Of a DNA stretch of 64,000 nucleotides, positions 61,513 through 64,000 are shown in pieces. The notes below the pieces were generated by a model, which saw only the letters and a list, made by a program, of their open reading frames with translations, made no database searches and was not told the DNA's origin. The DNA comes from Sporosarcina sp. Marseille-Q4063 (GTDB lineage Bacteria; Bacillota; Bacilli; Bacillales_A; Planococcaceae): positions 62,001-126,000 of the forward strand of contig NZ_CP070502.1 of assembly GCF_018309085.1 (NCBI RefSeq). The letters are read 5' to 3'. Position 1 is the stretch's first letter, and every line of letters begins with the position of its first letter. The position numbers and the translations under genes are program-made.

Positions 61513-64000
61513 TTATTCTCCATCATTTCCTTTGTTGCTTCTATTACCGTTATTGCCATTGTTTCCGCTATTATTTGTACCCTCAGATCCTGGCTCTGGT
61601 TCTTCTGGTTCTTCCGGATTTTCCGGCTCGCCTGGCACTTCAGGTTCCACAGGTTCTTCCGGCTCCGGCTCTTCTATCGGTTCTTCTGGTTCTTCCTCAA
61701 TAGGCTCTTCTGGCTCCACCGGCTCTTCAGGTTCTTCAATCTCAGGTTCTTCTGCTTCTTCAACTCGAATTGATATCGAGGCAGGTTCACTTTGAAGCTC
61801 CCCAAGAATCGCGACAACTTCGAATGTGTATGTTTTTCCACCTTCAATGCCAGTAAAGGTTACCTTATTGTCGGTTGTTCTCATCATCTCTTTTTTCTCG
61901 CCGCCGTCCATACTTGCATAAACAATGAACTCTACATCGCCTTTAAGCGTTTTGGATTTAGGGGCTTTATGATTCCATTTTAATGAGATTGTCTCTTTCT
62001 TTTCATCGAAATCAGCTTTAAGTTTTGTTGGCGCGTCAAGTTTGATTTCTTCTGCGATTTCTTTTGGCACTGTTCCTTTAACGAATAGTTCAGTACGCGT
62101 CATGCTTGAAGGCGTTGAGGAACTAGCTCTCATTAAAGGGTTGGAACCATAAACAATTTTAACTTCTTCTACGGATGAAGGTTTCTGGAATCGGGCTGTT
62201 TCTTTACCGGCAGAAATACTTGTCATGATCGTCTTAAAAAGTTCTTGAGGAACGAGACGTTCACCTGGCATTCTGCTTTCCATAGGTGTCCGGTCTTTAT
62301 AACCGCTCCATGCAGCAATAGTATAGTTAGTAGAGTAGCCGGCAAACCATGAATCGACTGCATTGTTTGTTGTACCTGTTTTTCCAGCAATATCGAGTCC
62401 GGGTACATTTGCATTCGCGCCTGTTGCGCCAATGCCGGGTTTCAAAACATCCCGCAGCATATCCGTTACCATGTAAGCAGTTGAATCTTTCATAACAACT
62501 TCTGAATCAGGCGATAACTGTTTTTCCGTTTTCCCGTCACGGAATACAATTTTCTTTACTGCATGAGGTTTTGTATAAACGCCTCCATTACCAAACGCAG
62601 CATATGCACCTGCAAGTTGGGCTGTAGAAAAATCTTCCGATGTACCACCAAGTGCATTGGATTGGTCTTCACCTTTTATTGCAATACCTAGCTTTGCAGC
62701 GAACTCATTTGCTTTTCCATGACCGACTTCATCATAAGTTGTGACAGCGGGTATATTCCGCGATCTGTAAAGCGCTTCCCGAGCTGTCATTGTCCCTAAA
62801 AATTTCCGGTCTACATTTCGAATCGGGGTGCCATCCTTATAGTTCTTTTGGGCGTCAACAACGGTATTGCCAGTTGACCAATTTAAATATTCGATGGCTG
62901 GACCATATGATAATAATGGTTTAATAGTTGAACCAAGTTGGCGTTTTTCTTGTGTAGCATAGCTCCAGTTGGCTAATTTGTAGTTACGGCTACCAACTGC
63001 AACAATTTCACCTGTTTTCGTATCTAGGACTGTTAAACCTGCTTCTACTTTTTCATTCGCATAATAAGCAGAGGCTAGTGCGTCTTCTACTGAGCGTTGT
63101 GCTGCAGGATCTAGTGTCGTATGAATTTGTAACCCCTCACTAAGATCGACTCCCGCATCCTCAAGTTCATTTAATACAAGATCAATAAACGCTGGATATT
63201 TGGTGCCACTGCTCGCTACTTTGTTTTCTTCCTGTTGTAAAGTAGATGCAACGTCTATTGTTCTTGCGTCTTCCATTTGCTCTTTTGTTATTTTTCCATG
63301 TTGATACATTAACCCAAGCACAATGTTTCGACGTTTCTCTGCGCGTTCAGGATTAATGAAAGGGTTATATCCATTTGGACTTTGGGGGAGACCGGCTAAC
63401 ATTGCTACTTCGTGTAAGTCAAGCTCTGCAAGTTTTTTTCCATAAAAGTGTTCTGCAGCTGTTCCGAATCCGTAAGTAGATCCCGACATTAATATTTTAT
63501 TGAAATACATTTCAAAAATTTCTTCTTTATCGTATTCTCGTTCCAGTTGGAAAGCCAACCATGCTTCTTGAGATTTACGTTTCAATGTTTTATCCGCGGA
63601 TAAAAATGAGTTCTTAATCACTTGTTGTGTCAGGGTACTTGCTCCTTGCGAACCGAACCCGCTCCTGAAGTTTGCTAGCACTGCACCGCCAAGTCTTTTA
63701 AAATCCATCCCGTGATGCGAATAAAACCTTACATCTTCTGTTGCTAAAATTGCATCTTCCATTAATTTTGGGATCTCATCGTAATTAACATATTCTCTCT
63801 TTTCGGAACCTGTTGTGTGGAAAACTTCATCGTTTTTATCTAAAAACTCCGATGAAACTGGGTCTCTCAATAACTCTTCATCGAGTTTAGGAGATGAACT
63901 AGCGTAAAACAGAAATAAACCGGCCCCACCAATTAATATCGCAAATCCTAGAATAACTAGTGTAAGAAAAACCTTTTTAATAACACCTTTTGTATTCTTA
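61513..64000 (-). CDS. ponA: Penicillin-binding protein 1A/1B (class A), 5' end outside window
   Basis: Bifunctional peptidoglycan glycosyltransferase/transpeptidase. The frame is open to the right edge, so the start lies beyond 64000. Visible in order: a transmembrane helix (FLTLVILGFAILIGGAGLFL), a GT51 domain with EDVRFYSHHG, QGASTLTQQ, and a transpeptidase domain with STIKP (SxxK), SRN and KTGTT, then a fibronectin type III-like domain, and a Glu/Pro-rich tail (about 60 residues) ending in an Asn/Gly-rich stretch. First complete Met would be at 63870, but that removes the membrane anchor. Opposite strand to ypoC, as in B. subtilis ponA. Confidence 0.93.
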   Translation of the reverse strand, partial: KNTKGVIKKVFLTLVILGFAILIGGAGLFLFYASSSPKLDEELLRDPVSSEFLDKNDEVFHTTGSEKREYVNYDEIPKLMEDAILATEDVRFYSHHGMDFKRLGGAVLANFRSGFGSQGASTLTQQVIKNSFLSADKTLKRKSQEAWLAFQLEREYDKEEIFEMYFNKILMSGSTYGFGTAAEHFYGKKLAELDLHEVAMLAGLPQSPNGYNPFINPERAEKRRNIVLGLMYQHGKITKEQMEDARTIDVASTLQQEENKVASSGTKYPAFIDLVLNELEDAGVDLSEGLQIHTTLDPAAQRSVEDALASAYYANEKVEAGLTVLDTKTGEIVAVGSRNYKLANWSYATQEKRQLGSTIKPLLSYGPAIEYLNWSTGNTVVDAQKNYKDGTPIRNVDRKFLGTMTAREALYRSRNIPAVTTYDEVGHGKANEFAAKLGIAIKGEDQSNALGGTSEDFSTAQLAGAYAAFGNGGVYTKPHAVKKIVFRDGKTEKQLSPDSEVVMKDSTAYMVTDMLRDVLKPGIGATGANANVPGLDIAGKTGTTNNAVDSWFAGYSTNYTIAAWSGYKDRTPMESRMPGERLVPQELFKTIMTSISAGKETARFQKPSSVEEVKIVYGSNPLMRASSSTPSSMTRTELFVKGTVPKEIAEEIKLDAPTKLKADFDEKKETISLKWNHKAPKSKTLKGDVEFIVYASMDGGEKKEMMRTTDNKVTFTGIEGGKTYTFEVVAILGELQSEPASISIRVEEAEEPEIEEPEEPVEPEEPIEEEPEEPIEEPEPEEPVEPEVPGEPENPEEPEEPEPGSEGTNNSGNNGNNGNRSNKGNDGE
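61540..61770 (-). repeat. Low-complexity Glu/Pro and Asn/Gly-coding region of ponA
   Basis: The 3' end of ponA encodes degenerate repeats of EEPEEP-type sequence, followed by an NNGNNGN-type tail. Read on the + strand the same bases give a spurious Ser/Gly-rich frame. The protein tail is likely disordered and extracytoplasmic. Confidence 0.8.

Noticed and set aside
61484..61795. Ser/Gly-rich + strand reading frame
   Set aside because: It is the complement of the Glu/Pro-repeat tail of ponA; low complexity, no ribosome site, and it overlaps the terminator.

Overview
The window is a chromosomal core segment of a low-GC, endospore-forming member of the Bacillales. Gene order follows the Bacillus subtilis scpA-to-ponA region closely, but with many local deletions. 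Sporulation and germination genes (sleB, ypeB, spoIVA, prsW), the res and qcr respiratory operons, TRAP (mtrB) and bacillithiol genes (ypdA, bshA) all fit. Protein similarity and the type of intergenic repeats suggest a Planococcaceae/Sporosarcina-like organism; this placement is inference. There are no rRNA or tRNA genes, no CRISPR array, no prophage and no transposase. About 65 protein genes are called, nearly all on the + strand; fer, a YitT-family gene and the 3' part of a class A penicillin-binding protein gene (ponA-like) are on the - strand.

Layout. 0-2.4 kb: scpA, scpB and a DD-carboxypeptidase. 2.5-11.2 kb: rluB, resA-resB-resC (cytochrome c maturation), resD-resE (redox two-component system), sigX-rsiX (ECF sigma/anti-sigma pair with a clear ECF-type promoter). 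11.3-12.2 kb: FMN riboswitch plus ribU. 12.3-20.9 kb: fer, ypbB-recQ, a LysM protein with an 11-copy hexapeptide repeat, a YpbG-like phosphoesterase, ypdA, prsW, sleB-ypeB. 21.0-27.0 kb: cmk-plsC, rpsA, der, gpsA, yphE-yphF. 27.0-29.3 kb: a palindromic intergenic repeat, spoIVA, hup. 29.4-33.3 kb: folE, mtrB, hepS-menG-hepT, ndk. 33.6-42.2 kb: the aro supraoperon (aroC-aroB-aroH-hisC-tyrA-aroA) without the trp genes found there in B. subtilis, then ypiA-ypiB-ypiF. 42.4-45.9 kb: qcrA-qcrB-qcrC, ypjA, a YugP-type metallopeptidase. 46-51.4 kb: a YitT-family gene on - and mazG-dapB-bshA-cca-birA on +. 51.4-61.5 kb: a leader RNA with terminator before panB-panC-panD, then dinG, ypmB, aspB, asnS, dnaD, nth, ypoC. 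61.5-64.0 kb: ponA-like gene, running off the right edge.

How the genes work together. ResABC load haem onto cytochrome c proteins such as QcrC, and ResDE senses respiratory status; a ResD-like box precedes the qcr promoter. AroC/AroB/AroH/TyrA/HisC/AroA make chorismate, tyrosine and phenylalanine precursors; HepS/MenG/HepT use the branch to menaquinone, which feeds QcrABC. BshA and YpdA serve bacillithiol synthesis and recycling. PanBCD make pantothenate.

The window looks like ordinary core genome. I saw no obvious new multi-gene system. The most unusual signals are small non-coding or translational ones: a 19-codon leader frame ending inside the terminator stem of the ribU riboswitch; an attenuator-like leader before panB; a terminator enclosing three similar hairpins after qcrC; a bcr/MITE-like palindromic repeat with a diverged partial match elsewhere; a 21/29-bp degenerate tandem repeat before sleB; and two genes (ypbG-like, ypeB) whose Shine-Dalgarno/start arrangement is abnormal.
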